Notes: generated by a model from the sequence alone, not told the origin. A stretch of 47,041 nt of DNA from Candidatus Methanomethylophilaceae archaeon (GCA_017508065.1 JAFVZR010000165.1:1-47041); one strand, 5' to 3'; positions 7,599 to 16,621 are shown, numbered from the stretch's first letter. Translations and numbers: made by a program.

Positions 7599-8222
7599 GT
7601 GAAGTTCGTAACCTTACTCTCCGGAGGAATCGATTCGCCCGTAGCGGCATACCTCATGGCGAACGTAGGTGCGGACGTCATCCTCCTTCACATGGATAAC
7701 GGAGAATACGGCGACCCCAAAGAGATCGATAAGGTCAAGAAGCTTGCCGCACGTCTTTCCGAGATGACCGGAAAGGAACTCCCACTTTACATCGCAGCAC
7801 ACGGCCCCAACCAGGAAGCGATCAAGAAGAACTGTGAGTACAGCTACCAATGCGTTATGTGCAAGAGGGTCATGCAGAACGTGGCCAAACGCTTCGCACA
7901 GATGCAAGGCTGCGACGGGATCATCATGGGAGATTCCCTTGGACAGGTTGCATCACAGACCCTACGCAACATCAAAGCAGAACAATGCGATGTGGACTTT
8001 CCAATCGTCAGGCCTCTCATAGGTCTCGATAAGGAAGAGATCATCGACATCGCAAAGAGGATCGGTACCTTCGACATCTCCATCATCCAGACCGGAGGAT
8101 GCAAGGTGGTCCCCATGAAACCGGTGACCGAAGCTACGATCGATAAGGTATTGGCCAACGAAGCCAAATTGGATTTTGAAAAATTGGTTGCGGAATCCGC
8201 TGATAATGCGGTCCGCGTTTGA
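7599..8222 (+). CDS. Short ThiI-like PP-loop protein (tRNA 4-thiouridine synthase domain only)
   Basis: The 207-residue protein has the ATP pyrophosphatase P-loop SGGIDSPVA (8-16) and the ThiI-specific run GQVASQTL, then RPLIGLDKEEII and IGTFDISI. It consists of the PP-loop domain alone; the N-terminal ferredoxin-like and THUMP tRNA-binding domains and the rhodanese tail of bacterial ThiI are absent. A CVMCKR pair could act in sulfur transfer or bind a cluster. The start is GTG with a GTGAGG ribosome site just upstream; nearby ATGs are out of frame. tRNA thiolation is inferred from the family, and how it recognises tRNA without THUMP is unclear. Confidence 0.85.
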   Translation: MKFVTLLSGGIDSPVAAYLMANVGADVILLHMDNGEYGDPKEIDKVKKLAARLSEMTGKELPLYIAAHGPNQEAIKKNCEYSYQCVMCKRVMQNVAKRFAQMQGCDGIIMGDSLGQVASQTLRNIKAEQCDVDFPIVRPLIGLDKEEIIDIAKRIGTFDISIIQTGGCKVVPMKPVTEATIDKVLANEAKLDFEKLVAESADNAVRV

Positions 8223-8224
8223 AT

Positions 8225-8527
8225 TCAGTACCTTCCTCTACGATATGTAGGGAATGCGGGACAGGTATTGAGGTCCCTCTCGGTACAGAGCATATCCATT
8301 GACACCTGGTCGACATAGTCCGCCTGTACCCTGGAGATATAGAGTTTCTGATCTCCGACAGGGATGACGACATCGGTCGCCTTTGGCGGTTTGATTGAGA
8401 TAGGGACAAGTACTGGACCTCTGCATGCGGTGCATACACGATAGTCCTCTTTAGCATCGATGATCATCTGTTTAACATCATCATCGACAATTATCTGGAA
8501 CATACCGAGAGGATTGTCTAGAACCAT
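8225..8527 (-). CDS. Small hypothetical protein with CxxC
   Basis: I do not recognise this 100-residue protein. It contains VCTACRG (Cys32, Cys35) and two further cysteines (81, 89), so it may bind a metal, and ends in a basic tail (YRRGRY). The ATG at 8527 is chosen because the TATA element at 8561-8570, shared with the divergent nob1 gene, puts the transcript start near 8537. The downstream ATG at 8503 is the alternative. It ends two bases from the convergent ThiI-like gene. The reading direction is supported by the divergent promoter and by dense packing, but no homology can be claimed. Confidence 0.6.
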   Translation of the reverse strand: MVLDNPLGMFQIIVDDDVKQMIIDAKEDYRVCTACRGPVLVPISIKPPKATDVVIPVGDQKLYISRVQADYVDQVSMDMLCTERDLNTCPAFPTYRRGRY

Positions 8528-8560
8528 AAAATGGTTTGCCAGCACCTACCAACACACAGC

Positions 8561-8570
8561 CTAAATAATG
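8561..8570. promoter_or_regulatory. Bidirectional TATA element between nob1 and the small CxxC gene
   Basis: CTAAATAATG reads as a TATA box on the plus strand (about 26 bases before nob1 ATG 8590) and as CATTATTTAG on the minus strand (about 38 bases before ATG 8527). One short A/T core could serve both genes. Confidence 0.5.
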
Positions 8571-8589
8571 AGCGGACGATACTTCGGAC

Positions 8590-9051
8590 ATGACATTGGT
8601 CCTTGATAGCTCTGCATTGTTTTCCATGGAGAATCTACCTGAGGAGGATTCCGTATGCCCTCCGGGAGTCGTCAGGGAATTGACCAAATACAAAGACCCC
8701 AGATTGGAACTTTGGGGAGATATGCTCCGTACATCCGATTGCAGTTCCGAAGCCATGAAGAAAGTGGAGGAAGCTGCGAGAAAGACCGGGGACCTTGGCA
8801 GATTATCACCGGTCGATATGAGTGTCATAGCACTCGCACTCGATGTGGACGGTACTGTCCTCTCCGATGATTTCTCGATACTCAATGTATGTACGGTCAT
8901 GGGAATACCGAACCGCTCCGTTGGTACGAAAGGCATCAAGAAAGTGGAGAAGTGGAACTACCAATGCATAGGATGTAAGAAATGGTATAAGGAACGCTCC
9001 AACGAATGTCCGATATGCGGATCACCGATGAAGTCGTTCCGTAAGAAATGA
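8590..9051 (+). CDS. nob1: Nob1-type PIN-domain endoribonuclease
   Basis: Nob1 cleaves the 3' end of small-subunit rRNA precursor. The 153-residue protein has a PIN domain starting LVLDSSALF, with further acidic residues in SPVDMSVIALALD and VLSDDFS that fit the metal-binding carboxylates. The C-terminal zinc ribbon is CIGC plus CPIC, and a basic tail (KSFRKK) follows. Both the domain order and length match archaeal Nob1. The transcript is probably leaderless from a TATA element at 8561-8570, shared with the divergent small CxxC protein. Confidence 0.92.
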   Translation: MTLVLDSSALFSMENLPEEDSVCPPGVVRELTKYKDPRLELWGDMLRTSDCSSEAMKKVEEAARKTGDLGRLSPVDMSVIALALDVDGTVLSDDFSILNVCTVMGIPNRSVGTKGIKKVEKWNYQCIGCKKWYKERSNECPICGSPMKSFRKK

Positions 9052-9054
9052 AGT

Positions 9055-10155
9055 TTACGGGAAGATGCGCTTGCACGTGATCAGGTTGTGCATACGGCGC
9101 TTTCCCAAGATATTCATGCACATGGTCGTAGTCCACTCATAGTGGAATGCGAAGATGTCGGCAAGCTTCTTGTTGAACGCAGCAGTCTTCAAAGGCTTGA
9201 GCATAACGTTGCGCCATTCGGTCTGATAGTCCTCGAGAGAACGTCCGTTGAGGATGTTGTCTCCCGCGACGGTACCACAGATACGTCCTGCGATCAAAGA
9301 CAAGGGGATACCCCCTCCATTGACGGAGATGACGTGGCCTGCAGCATCCCCTACGACCATTCCGTTGCCGGACACGGTATTGGCGATTGGGCCCTCGCTT
9401 GGAACGTACTTTCCTTCGATCTTGTTGATGATCTCAAGATTGTTCTTTGCCCTGAACTTCTCAAAATACTCGGGAAGGGAGCCGTCTGCGAACTTAGGGG
9501 AGAACCCTACTCCGACATTTGCCTGACCTGCCTTAGGCATGATCCAGCTGTAAGCACCGGGTGCGATTCCGCCGAAGTACATGACGACGTAAGGGTCGAA
9601 ATCACCCTTTGCCTGAGCGGTGACTGCGGGGTAAGGGTTTCTGTTCTTGTTGAGTCCAAGGGAACGTGCAACACGGGAACCAGGGCCATCGGCACCGATG
9701 ATAACCTTGTACTCGATATCGCCCATGGAGGTCTTTGCTACGCCATCCTCGATACGACTGAAACTGCAATTCTTGATGAGTTCTGCACCGGCCTTGATGG
9801 CCTCGTCCGCAAGATACTGATCGAAACGATCCCTATCAGTGGTATATCCTGTAAGATCGAGAGTGGTGACCTTTCCCTTAGGGTTGACCAGACGGATACC
9901 TTTGAGTTCCCTGCACCTAAGGTTCGAAGGGATTGTGTCGAAAAGGGACTCCAAATCCTCTGCCTTAGGGAACATGCTCTGGATCATATCGGTCGTAGGG
10001 AGATATTCACCACAGCGAACAGGTACTCCGACCTGACTGCGTCTTTCGATGAATGTGACCTTAGCTCCCTTTTCTGCAGCATATTTAGCTGTCACAGAAC
10101 CGGCAGGACCGGAACCGACGACCAAAACGTCTGTTTTCAATGTAGTCTCAGTCAT
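9055..10155 (-). CDS. Digeranylgeranylglycerophospholipid reductase (geranylgeranyl reductase)
   Basis: This flavoprotein saturates the double bonds of archaeal isoprenoid lipid chains. The 366-residue form beginning MTETTLKTDV is chosen because a GGTGAT ribosome site lies just upstream; the longer frame reads back into the neighbouring gene. It shows the FAD motif GSGPAGS (14-20), the family signature VPVRCGEYLP, IGADGPGSRVAR and GDAAGHVISVNGGGIPL near the C-terminus. The gene directly follows the prenyl diphosphate synthase, matching chain synthesis to chain saturation. A second, more distant reductase lies at 35560-36714; this copy is the better candidate for the lipid enzyme. Confidence 0.9.
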   Translation of the reverse strand: MTETTLKTDVLVVGSGPAGSVTAKYAAEKGAKVTFIERRSQVGVPVRCGEYLPTTDMIQSMFPKAEDLESLFDTIPSNLRCRELKGIRLVNPKGKVTTLDLTGYTTDRDRFDQYLADEAIKAGAELIKNCSFSRIEDGVAKTSMGDIEYKVIIGADGPGSRVARSLGLNKNRNPYPAVTAQAKGDFDPYVVMYFGGIAPGAYSWIMPKAGQANVGVGFSPKFADGSLPEYFEKFRAKNNLEIINKIEGKYVPSEGPIANTVSGNGMVVGDAAGHVISVNGGGIPLSLIAGRICGTVAGDNILNGRSLEDYQTEWRNVMLKPLKTAAFNKKLADIFAFHYEWTTTMCMNILGKRRMHNLITCKRIFP

Positions 10156-10159
10156 ATAA

Positions 10160-11119
10160 TCACCTGTTACGGCGTACGATGTACTTTGCCAAACCGATGA
10201 GGGATTGTTTGTACTCGGAATCGGGAAGGACAGAGAGTGCGTCGATAGCCTCGAGAATGACCTCATCAGCCTTTGTATAGCACTGATCGATGGCTCCTGT
10301 CAAACGGATGAGATCGAGTGCCCTTATAACGTCCGCATCGGTAGGGACACGAGAATAGATGTCCCTGACCTCCTGTCCGAGCTCAGGGTGCTGCATAGCA
10401 TAGATGGTGGGCAAGGTAGGCTTACCCTCGGAGATGTCGATACCGATCTTCTTTCCGGTATTGCTGGTACCGATGACATCAAGGATGTCATCGACCATTT
10501 GGAATGCAAGACCGATCTTTGTAGAATATTCGTTGATGGCTTCGATCCATTCAGTGTTCTCGGTAGCGAGATATGCCCCAGTGACAGCACTTGCAACGAT
10601 AAGCATGGCAGTCTTACCAGTGATGATCTCAAGATAATCGTCAACAGTGACATCGAGGTTGTGTTCGAAATCCTTCTGAATGAACTCGGATTCGACCATC
10701 ATTCCTGCAGCCTTAATGATTAGGTCCATAGGCTCTTCGGGAAGTCTTCCAAGACACCTGTATCCCCTGACCAACATGTAGTCCCCTGCAACGAGGGCTT
10801 TGGTAAGCGAGTACTGTTTGTGGAGAGTCTTACGTCCACGTCTGATCTCTCCGTTATCATCGATATCATCATGAACAAGTGATGCCGTATGAAGGATCTC
10901 AAAACCGGCACCAACGGTCACAGGGATGGATGTGTCCTTTCCCCCACAAGCAAGATATGCAAGGATGCAAACAGCAGGTCTGACCCTCTTTCCACCGGAA
11001 CTGATGACATACTTACACATCTCATCGAGTTCCTTGTTATCGGATGAGAGTGCTCCCATGATAGTGTCCTCTACCTTAGAGAATTCGGTAGAGATGATAT
11101 CTGCCCAGTGGTCGACCAT
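10160..11119 (-). CDS. Geranylgeranyl/polyprenyl diphosphate synthase
   Basis: This enzyme condenses isopentenyl diphosphate with allylic diphosphates to build the C20 chains of archaeal lipids. It has both aspartate-rich motifs, DDIDD (84-88) and DDILD in FQMVDDILDV, plus GGKRVRP (42-48) and the GDYML helix. The start at ATG 11119 (319 residues) is preferred over ATG 11143 because the TATA box (11143-11150) overlaps the latter and lies about 27 bases before the former. Product length is set by residues before the first DDxxD and is not certain. It is followed at once by geranylgeranyl reductase. Confidence 0.92.
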   Translation of the reverse strand: MVDHWADIISTEFSKVEDTIMGALSSDNKELDEMCKYVISSGGKRVRPAVCILAYLACGGKDTSIPVTVGAGFEILHTASLVHDDIDDNGEIRRGRKTLHKQYSLTKALVAGDYMLVRGYRCLGRLPEEPMDLIIKAAGMMVESEFIQKDFEHNLDVTVDDYLEIITGKTAMLIVASAVTGAYLATENTEWIEAINEYSTKIGLAFQMVDDILDVIGTSNTGKKIGIDISEGKPTLPTIYAMQHPELGQEVRDIYSRVPTDADVIRALDLIRLTGAIDQCYTKADEVILEAIDALSVLPDSEYKQSLIGLAKYIVRRNR

Positions 11120-11142
11120 TGCGTAAGCATATCTACGCAACA

Positions 11143-11150
11143 TATATAAA
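11143..11150 (-). promoter_or_regulatory. TATA box of the prenyl synthase - reductase operon
   Basis: TTTATATA on the minus strand lies about 27 bases before ATG 11119. It covers the upstream in-frame ATG at 11143 and so excludes it as the start. Confidence 0.6.
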
Positions 11151-11204
11151 ATCTGGGTGGAAGGAAATCAATAGCCAGACAGTTAGATTCAACAGTTTTT
11201 GATT

Positions 11205-11216
11205 ATAAAAAAAGAG
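11205..11216 (-). terminator. Poly-T terminator after the fpo operon
   Basis: About 40 bases after the fpoN stop the minus strand reads CTCTTTTTTTATAA. Oligo-T runs without a hairpin are typical archaeal termination signals, and this one lies at the operon end just before the promoter of the prenyl synthase gene. Confidence 0.5.
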
Positions 11217-11253
11217 AAGGGGTTTAAGGGGTTTTGGGAGCAGCTCTTCAGGT

Positions 11254-12741
11254 TCAGAAGAGTGCTGCTGCAGCCTTGTCACAGAGCTCAAGGAGGATCT
11301 CGGGGTAGACTCCGAGAACGATGACTCCGATGACACAGAGTGCGATCGCGACCATGAAGGGTGCGGGGACGACGATCTTGTCATCACAGGCGGGCTTCTC
11401 GATGTACATGGTCTTGACTACGCGTGCGTAGTAGTACAGGGAGATTGCGGAGTTGATGACAGCGATGAAGGCGAGCCACATCCACTGCATGGAGACTGCT
11501 CCGTCCACAAAGATCGCTCCGGAGAACAGAACGAACTTAGAGGTGAATCCTGCCAGAGGCGGGATACCTGCCAGGGAGAACAGGAACAGCATCATTGCTG
11601 CAGCGAGGAGGGGTGTCCTCTTTGCGAGTCCCTTGTAGTCCTCGATCTTCTCTCCGAGTCCGGCGGTGATCAGTGCTGCGACCATGATGAATGCTCCACC
11701 CTTCATGACCACGTGAGTGAACATGTGGAAGAGAGCACCAGTGGTTGCGTACTGGCTCATGACTGCAAGTGCGATCATGATGTAACCTGCCTGTGCAACA
11801 GAGGAGTATGCGAGCATTCTCTTGATGTTGCTCTGGGAGATTGCGACGAGGTTTCCAACGGTCATGGTGATTGCTGCGATGATCGCGAAGACGTACTGGA
11901 ACTCCAGGGTGAAGACACCGGTGGATCCGATCACGAACAGTGCGAAGAAGATCTTGAAGAGTACTGCGAATCCCATCTTCTTCGATGCGGTTGCAAGGAA
12001 TCCAGACACAGGAGTGGATGCTCCCTCGTAGACATCAGGTGCCCAGGAGTGGAACGGAACTGCTGCGATCTTGAATCCGTAACCTGCGATCATACCGATG
12101 CATCCAAGGATGAATGCCCAGTTTGCGCCCATTACAGCGACCTTTGCTCCGATAGTCTCGATGTTGAGAGTACCGGTGACTCCGTAAATCATGGACATTC
12201 CCAGCAGGGTGAGTGCGGAGGAGAATGCACCGATGATCAGGTACTTGACTGCTGCCTCGGAAGCACGGGGATCGTTCTTCTTGAGAGCGACGAGTGCGTA
12301 GGAGGAGATACTGACGACCTCGACACCGATGAAGATGGCGAGGAGGGTAGTAGCGCTTGCAGCGAACATCATTCCTGCGACGATAGCGGCGATGAGAGAG
12401 TAGTACTCTCCAGCGTGCTTGGTGGTCTCGACGTGTACAGGGGAGACCATGATGGTCAGGAATGCAACAGCCATGAACAGGAGCATCATCAACGAGGAGA
12501 ACGGATCGAACTCGAACATGCCGAATGCAGTGCCGTAAGTAACGGTGTGCATCATGATCATGACGAGAATCGCCGAAATCGCGATGATGGCGAAGGATGC
12601 GCCTGCAACGATCTTTCCATCTTTGGTAGCAAAGTGGAGGAGGGGTGCGAGCAATGCTGCGATCAATACGATAACCTGGGGCAGGATGTAAGTGACCTGT
12701 CCGAAGGCCTCGACCAATGATTCTGCGAACGATTCAAACAT
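11254..12741 (-). CDS. fpoN: Fpo complex proton-translocating subunit FpoN (NuoN-like)
   Basis: FpoN is one of the three antiporter-like membrane subunits of the complex I-related F420H2 dehydrogenase family. The 495-residue form starts MFESFAESLV, preceded by AAGGAG at a normal distance; a longer frame would read into fpoM. The protein is almost entirely hydrophobic with about 14 predicted helices, and the core shows GYGFKIAAVPFHSWAPDVYEG, carrying the conserved Lys and the discontinuous helix, then LAYSSVAQAGY. It is the last gene of the operon. No fpoO or fpoF follows; the next gene is a prenyl synthase with its own promoter. Confidence 0.95.
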   Translation of the reverse strand: MFESFAESLVEAFGQVTYILPQVIVLIAALLAPLLHFATKDGKIVAGASFAIIAISAILVMIMMHTVTYGTAFGMFEFDPFSSLMMLLFMAVAFLTIMVSPVHVETTKHAGEYYSLIAAIVAGMMFAASATTLLAIFIGVEVVSISSYALVALKKNDPRASEAAVKYLIIGAFSSALTLLGMSMIYGVTGTLNIETIGAKVAVMGANWAFILGCIGMIAGYGFKIAAVPFHSWAPDVYEGASTPVSGFLATASKKMGFAVLFKIFFALFVIGSTGVFTLEFQYVFAIIAAITMTVGNLVAISQSNIKRMLAYSSVAQAGYIMIALAVMSQYATTGALFHMFTHVVMKGGAFIMVAALITAGLGEKIEDYKGLAKRTPLLAAAMMLFLFSLAGIPPLAGFTSKFVLFSGAIFVDGAVSMQWMWLAFIAVINSAISLYYYARVVKTMYIEKPACDDKIVVPAPFMVAIALCVIGVIVLGVYPEILLELCDKAAAALF

Positions 12742-12754
12742 TTCTTCACACTCC

Positions 12755-14260
12755 TTAGAAGGCTCCTGCGAAAGGCATGATGAAGTCGATCGCAAGTGTA
12801 GGCCAGATACCGAAGAGGGCAATCAGTGCGCAGAGAACTGCGAGGACTGCAACCTCGTTCTTAGCGATGTCGTGGCAGTGCGAGAGATCGATCTTATCAG
12901 TCTCCTTTCCGAAGAGGGTCTTCTGCATAGCCCAGAGGTAGTAACCTGCAGTGAGCATCATGTCAAGCAGTCCAAAGAGGATCAGTGCATGGAGGTTGTT
13001 GGCGGCGAGGTACTCCCAGAGTCCATAGAGGAGACCGAACTCAGCTATGAATCCCATGAGTCCAGGCAGTCCAAGGGATGCCATGAAACCGAACATCATG
13101 AACAGTGCGTAGACAGGGAACTTTCCTGCAAGTCCGCCGAGGAGACGCATGTCCCTGGTTCCGAAGTTGTGACCTGCGATACCGCAGACCATGAACAGGA
13201 CACCGGAGATGATTCCGTGGGCGAACATCTGGAAGATTGCGAACTCGATTCCGATGACGGAGTTGCAACCCATTCCGACGAGGACCATACCCATGTGGCT
13301 GATAGAGGAGTATGCGACCATCTTCTTGAGATCGTTCTGTGCGATACATGCGTATGCTCCGTAGACCATAGCGAAGATACCGAGACCGATCATGATGGGC
13401 TGCCAGAACTCCATAGCGTTGGGGAAGATCTTGTCGTCAAGACAAATCCTGATGATACCGTAGGATCCCATCTTAAGCATGACTCCTGCCAGGAGGACGG
13501 ATCCTCCGGTAGGTGCCTCGACGTGTGCGTCAGGCAGCCAGGTGTGGAAGGGAGGGACGGGCATCTTGACTGCAAATCCGAAGAAGAGCAGACCGAAGAA
13601 GAACGTCTGGAACACGGTATCGAATGCGGCGTTGTCTCTAACTGCATCGAATGCAAAGCTGATGTACTCGATTCCAGGAACACCTGCCTGTGCTCCGAAC
13701 ACAACAGCGAAGATTCCGATCAGCATGATGACGGATGCTACGTGGGTGTAGACGAAGAACTTGATTGCAGAGTAGTGCCTGCGAGGTCCTCCGTACCAGG
13801 AGATCATGAAGAACATCGGAATCAGGGTGACTTCCCACATGATGTAGAACAGGAAGTAATCCTGTGCCATGTAGACTCCCATGAGTCCAACTTCCATTGC
13901 CAGCAAGAGTGCGTGGTAGTAGTTGGGCCTGTCAGACTCGTGCCAAGAGAACATGACGACGAGGAAGACGAGGAGTGCGGTGAGGAAGACCATGAGGATG
14001 CTCAGTCCGTCGACTGCGAAGATGATGTTCATCTGCAGACCGGCTGCCTGGAACCAAATGTAGCTTTCATCGAACTGGCTGAAGTCGTAATCGTTCTTCA
14101 TTCCTGAGAACAGGAGGAAGAGGGAGACTACGAGGATGACTGCAGAGAAGACTGCTGCCACGTACTTTGCTTTGTCAGCCCTCTGACCGCCCATGAAGAG
14201 GGTCACGAGTGCTCCGATTAAGGGTATGATTACGAGTAAGGAAAGAATTGGGATATCCAT
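12755..14260 (-). CDS. fpoM: Fpo complex proton-translocating subunit FpoM (NuoM-like)
   Basis: This 501-residue antiporter-like subunit has about 14 hydrophobic helices. It shows the Glu of IMWEVTLIPMFF, the family motif FAVKMPVPPFHTWLPDAHVEAPT with the pumping Lys, and MVAYSSISHMGMV. Its ATG overlaps the fpoL TGA (ATGA), so translation is coupled. The length and motif order match NuoM and FpoM. In the assembled complex it sits between FpoL and FpoN and moves ions driven by electron transfer in the peripheral arm. Confidence 0.96.
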   Translation of the reverse strand: MDIPILSLLVIIPLIGALVTLFMGGQRADKAKYVAAVFSAVILVVSLFLLFSGMKNDYDFSQFDESYIWFQAAGLQMNIIFAVDGLSILMVFLTALLVFLVVMFSWHESDRPNYYHALLLAMEVGLMGVYMAQDYFLFYIMWEVTLIPMFFMISWYGGPRRHYSAIKFFVYTHVASVIMLIGIFAVVFGAQAGVPGIEYISFAFDAVRDNAAFDTVFQTFFFGLLFFGFAVKMPVPPFHTWLPDAHVEAPTGGSVLLAGVMLKMGSYGIIRICLDDKIFPNAMEFWQPIMIGLGIFAMVYGAYACIAQNDLKKMVAYSSISHMGMVLVGMGCNSVIGIEFAIFQMFAHGIISGVLFMVCGIAGHNFGTRDMRLLGGLAGKFPVYALFMMFGFMASLGLPGLMGFIAEFGLLYGLWEYLAANNLHALILFGLLDMMLTAGYYLWAMQKTLFGKETDKIDLSHCHDIAKNEVAVLAVLCALIALFGIWPTLAIDFIMPFAGAF

Positions 14261-16317
14261 CAGAATCCGCCTCCGTAAAGGAAGATCAGGGCAAAGATTG
14301 CCAGGATCGCGAGGACACCGACGACGACGAGACCTGCGTAGTCACGGACATATCCAGTCTGGATTGCGCTGAGTCCATCTCCACCGCCACATGCACTGTT
14401 GGACAGCCCGTTGACGGTTCCGTCGATGACGTGTTTGTCGAATGCGTTGACAATTCCTGCAATTCCAGCTCCGAACTTCCAGGAGATCCAGTTGTAGAGC
14501 TCGGGGAAGTAGTGCCTCTTTGCGTTGAAGTTGTACAGCGCACCGTGGTTCTCGGGCTTGAATGCCTCCTCATCGTAGGGAGTTGCTACGTACAGCTTGT
14601 ATGCGATTCCGATACCTGCGATTGCAAGAACGAGTGCAATGTAGGTGGGGATCTCCTTGAAGATCTGAACGATAGTTTCTCCTCCGGTGTGGAAGGGGAA
14701 CTCGAATCCGAATCCGACTGCAAGGGACTCAAGGACACCGTAGGTACCGAAGCTCTTGAAGGCGAGCATGAGCAGACCGCTGAGGGTTGCGAAGACTGCA
14801 AGGATGATCAGAGGAACGGACATGTTGTACGGAGACTCTCCGTGGCAGTGTCCGCGCTCCTTTCCGCAGAAGGTCATGAACCACATGCGGAACATGTAGA
14901 ATGCAGTCATGAATGCAGTGATCATACCGAGGATGAACAGGATCAGGAAGATGGTTCCTGCGTCGCCGAATCCGTGGTGGTAGGGTGCAAATGCTGCCTC
15001 AAGGACGAGATCCTTGGACCAGAATCCGCTGAAGATTGGGATTCCTGCAATGGAAAGACATCCGATGAGCATAGTGTATGCAGTGATAGGCATCTTGTGC
15101 CTCAGGCCACCCATGTGACGCATGTCCTCGGTTCCGACTGCGTGAATGACGGATCCAGATCCGAGGAAGAGCAGTGCCTTGAAGAAGGCGTGGTTGACCA
15201 TGTGCATGACTCCTGCTGTGAATGCTGCTCCTCCGAGGAGGAAGAGCTCTTCTGCGTGTTCTCCACCCTCAAGACCAAGGGAGATCATGTATGCTCCAGA
15301 TCCGAGTGCGAGGACCATGTATCCAAGCTGGGACAGAGTGGAGTATGCGAGAACCCTCTTGATGTTCATGTTGTTGAGTGCCATGGATGCAGTGTAGATA
15401 GCGGTGACACCACCGATGACTGCGACAATGACCATGACGTCAGTGCACTGAACGAACAGGGGGAAGGACCTTGCTATGAGGTAGATACCTGCCTTGACCA
15501 TGGTTGCTGCGTGAATGAGCGCGGAGACAGTGGTAGGTCCGGCCATTGCATCAGGAAGCCAGTCGTGCAGGGGGAACTGTGCGGACTTTCCAACGACACC
15601 TGCGAACATCAGGAGGATTGCTACGGGGAGCAGTTTTCCATACTTGTCCGCGAGGATTGCTGCATTGTCAAAGATGTCTGCGTAATCAAGGGATCCGACC
15701 ATGTACATGAGAATGAACAGACCGGCCATGAGACAGACGTCTCCGAGACGAGTTACGAGGAAAGCCTTCTTTGCTGCGGATGATGCCCTGAAGGATGCCT
15801 CATCACCCTCAGGGTGAGTGAAGCTCCAGAATCCGATGAGCAGGTAGGAACAAAGTCCCATGACCTCCCAGAACACGAACATCTCGAGATAGTTGCTGGA
15901 AACAGCAAGTCCGAGCATTCCGGTAAGGAAGAGGGAGACTTCTGCGTAGTACCTGGTCTTCTTCTCGCCCTGGTCATCCATGTATCCGATGGAGTAGATG
16001 AAGATCAGAGTGGAGATGAAGGATGCGAAGAGCATCATGATACAGGACAATGAATCGATGTAGACTCCGAAGTTGATTTCGAAGGTTCCGACCATCATCC
16101 AAGTCATGTCGACAGTGTATGCCTGGTTGTTTGCCCAGTAATCACTAGTCCAATAGTCAATAGAGGCCAGTGCCGCGATGATGAATGCAATTGCTGCACC
16201 TGCGACTGCGATGTATCCTCCGCCCTGGGGAGTCTTCTTTCCGAAGAGTCCTGCGAGCACGAAGCACACGACCGGTACGAGGGGCACGAGCCATACGTAA
16301 TCGAGTATACCTATCAA
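14260..16317 (-). CDS. fpoL: Fpo complex proton-translocating subunit FpoL (NuoL-like), TTG start
   Basis: At 685 residues this is the largest antiporter-like subunit. It has the N-terminal antiporter core with VGKSAQFPLHDWLPDAMAGPTTVSALIHAATMV and YSTLSQLGYM, and a C-terminal extension matching the lateral amphipathic helix region that braces FpoM and FpoN. Translation begins at TTG (codons TTG ATA GGT) with GAGGTGG a few bases upstream; no ATG lies nearby in frame. The start is 1 base after the fpoK stop. Weak TTG initiation could tune the amount relative to other subunits, but this is speculation. Confidence 0.95.
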   Translation of the reverse strand: MIGILDYVWLVPLVPVVCFVLAGLFGKKTPQGGGYIAVAGAAIAFIIAALASIDYWTSDYWANNQAYTVDMTWMMVGTFEINFGVYIDSLSCIMMLFASFISTLIFIYSIGYMDDQGEKKTRYYAEVSLFLTGMLGLAVSSNYLEMFVFWEVMGLCSYLLIGFWSFTHPEGDEASFRASSAAKKAFLVTRLGDVCLMAGLFILMYMVGSLDYADIFDNAAILADKYGKLLPVAILLMFAGVVGKSAQFPLHDWLPDAMAGPTTVSALIHAATMVKAGIYLIARSFPLFVQCTDVMVIVAVIGGVTAIYTASMALNNMNIKRVLAYSTLSQLGYMVLALGSGAYMISLGLEGGEHAEELFLLGGAAFTAGVMHMVNHAFFKALLFLGSGSVIHAVGTEDMRHMGGLRHKMPITAYTMLIGCLSIAGIPIFSGFWSKDLVLEAAFAPYHHGFGDAGTIFLILFILGMITAFMTAFYMFRMWFMTFCGKERGHCHGESPYNMSVPLIILAVFATLSGLLMLAFKSFGTYGVLESLAVGFGFEFPFHTGGETIVQIFKEIPTYIALVLAIAGIGIAYKLYVATPYDEEAFKPENHGALYNFNAKRHYFPELYNWISWKFGAGIAGIVNAFDKHVIDGTVNGLSNSACGGGDGLSAIQTGYVRDYAGLVVVGVLAILAIFALIFLYGGGF

Positions 16318-16318
16318 T

Positions 16319-16621
16319 TTACCACCTCATGGTCGAAAGCTTGTCGACATCGGTCGTCTTCTGGATCTTGTATGCGTTGAGCATGAGTGCGATACCGACT
16401 GCAACCTCAGCTGCCGCGATTGCGATAGTGAAGATGACGAACACAAGTCCATCTGCATTTCCAGTGTAGGTGGAGAATGCGACGAAGTTGATGTTAGCGG
16501 AGTTGAGCATAAGCTCGATGCTCATCAGAGTGACCACTCCTCTCTTGGAAGTAATCAGACCGAACATTCCGATACCGAACAGGATTGCACTGAATACAAG
16601 GAAGAATGCAATATCAATCAT
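16319..16621 (-). CDS. fpoK: Fpo complex membrane subunit FpoK (NuoK-like)
   Basis: The 100-residue protein starting MIDIAFFLVF has three hydrophobic helices and the NuoK signature with the two membrane glutamates: MSIELMLNSANINFVAF and IAIAAAEVAVGIALML. The start at 16621 has GGAGG just upstream and overlaps the end of the second fpoJ gene by eight bases. Length and motifs are normal for the family. It forms part of the ion path between FpoH and the antiporter-like subunits. Confidence 0.94.
   Translation of the reverse strand: MIDIAFFLVFSAILFGIGMFGLITSKRGVVTLMSIELMLNSANINFVAFSTYTGNADGLVFVIFTIAIAAAEVAVGIALMLNAYKIQKTTDVDKLSTMRW

Noticed and set aside
8590-9051. PIN-domain toxin of a VapBC pair
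   Set aside because: The C-terminal zinc ribbon and the length mark Nob1, and no antitoxin gene is adjacent.
9088-10200. 370-residue open frame opposite geranylgeranyl reductase
   Set aside because: The opposite strand has clear FAD and family motifs; this frame has none.
11119-11143. Upstream ATG start of the prenyl synthase
   Set aside because: The TATA box covers that ATG, so it would not be in the transcript; ATG 11119 was used.
12692-14107. Long open frame opposite fpoM rich in Cys, Glu, Asp and His
   Set aside because: It is the antisense shadow of a hydrophobic fpo gene: codons for Leu, Val and Ala reverse into Glu, Asp and Cys-rich text. No ribosome site or promoter. The same applies to the frames at 11713-12720, 14248-15783 and 17977-19206.
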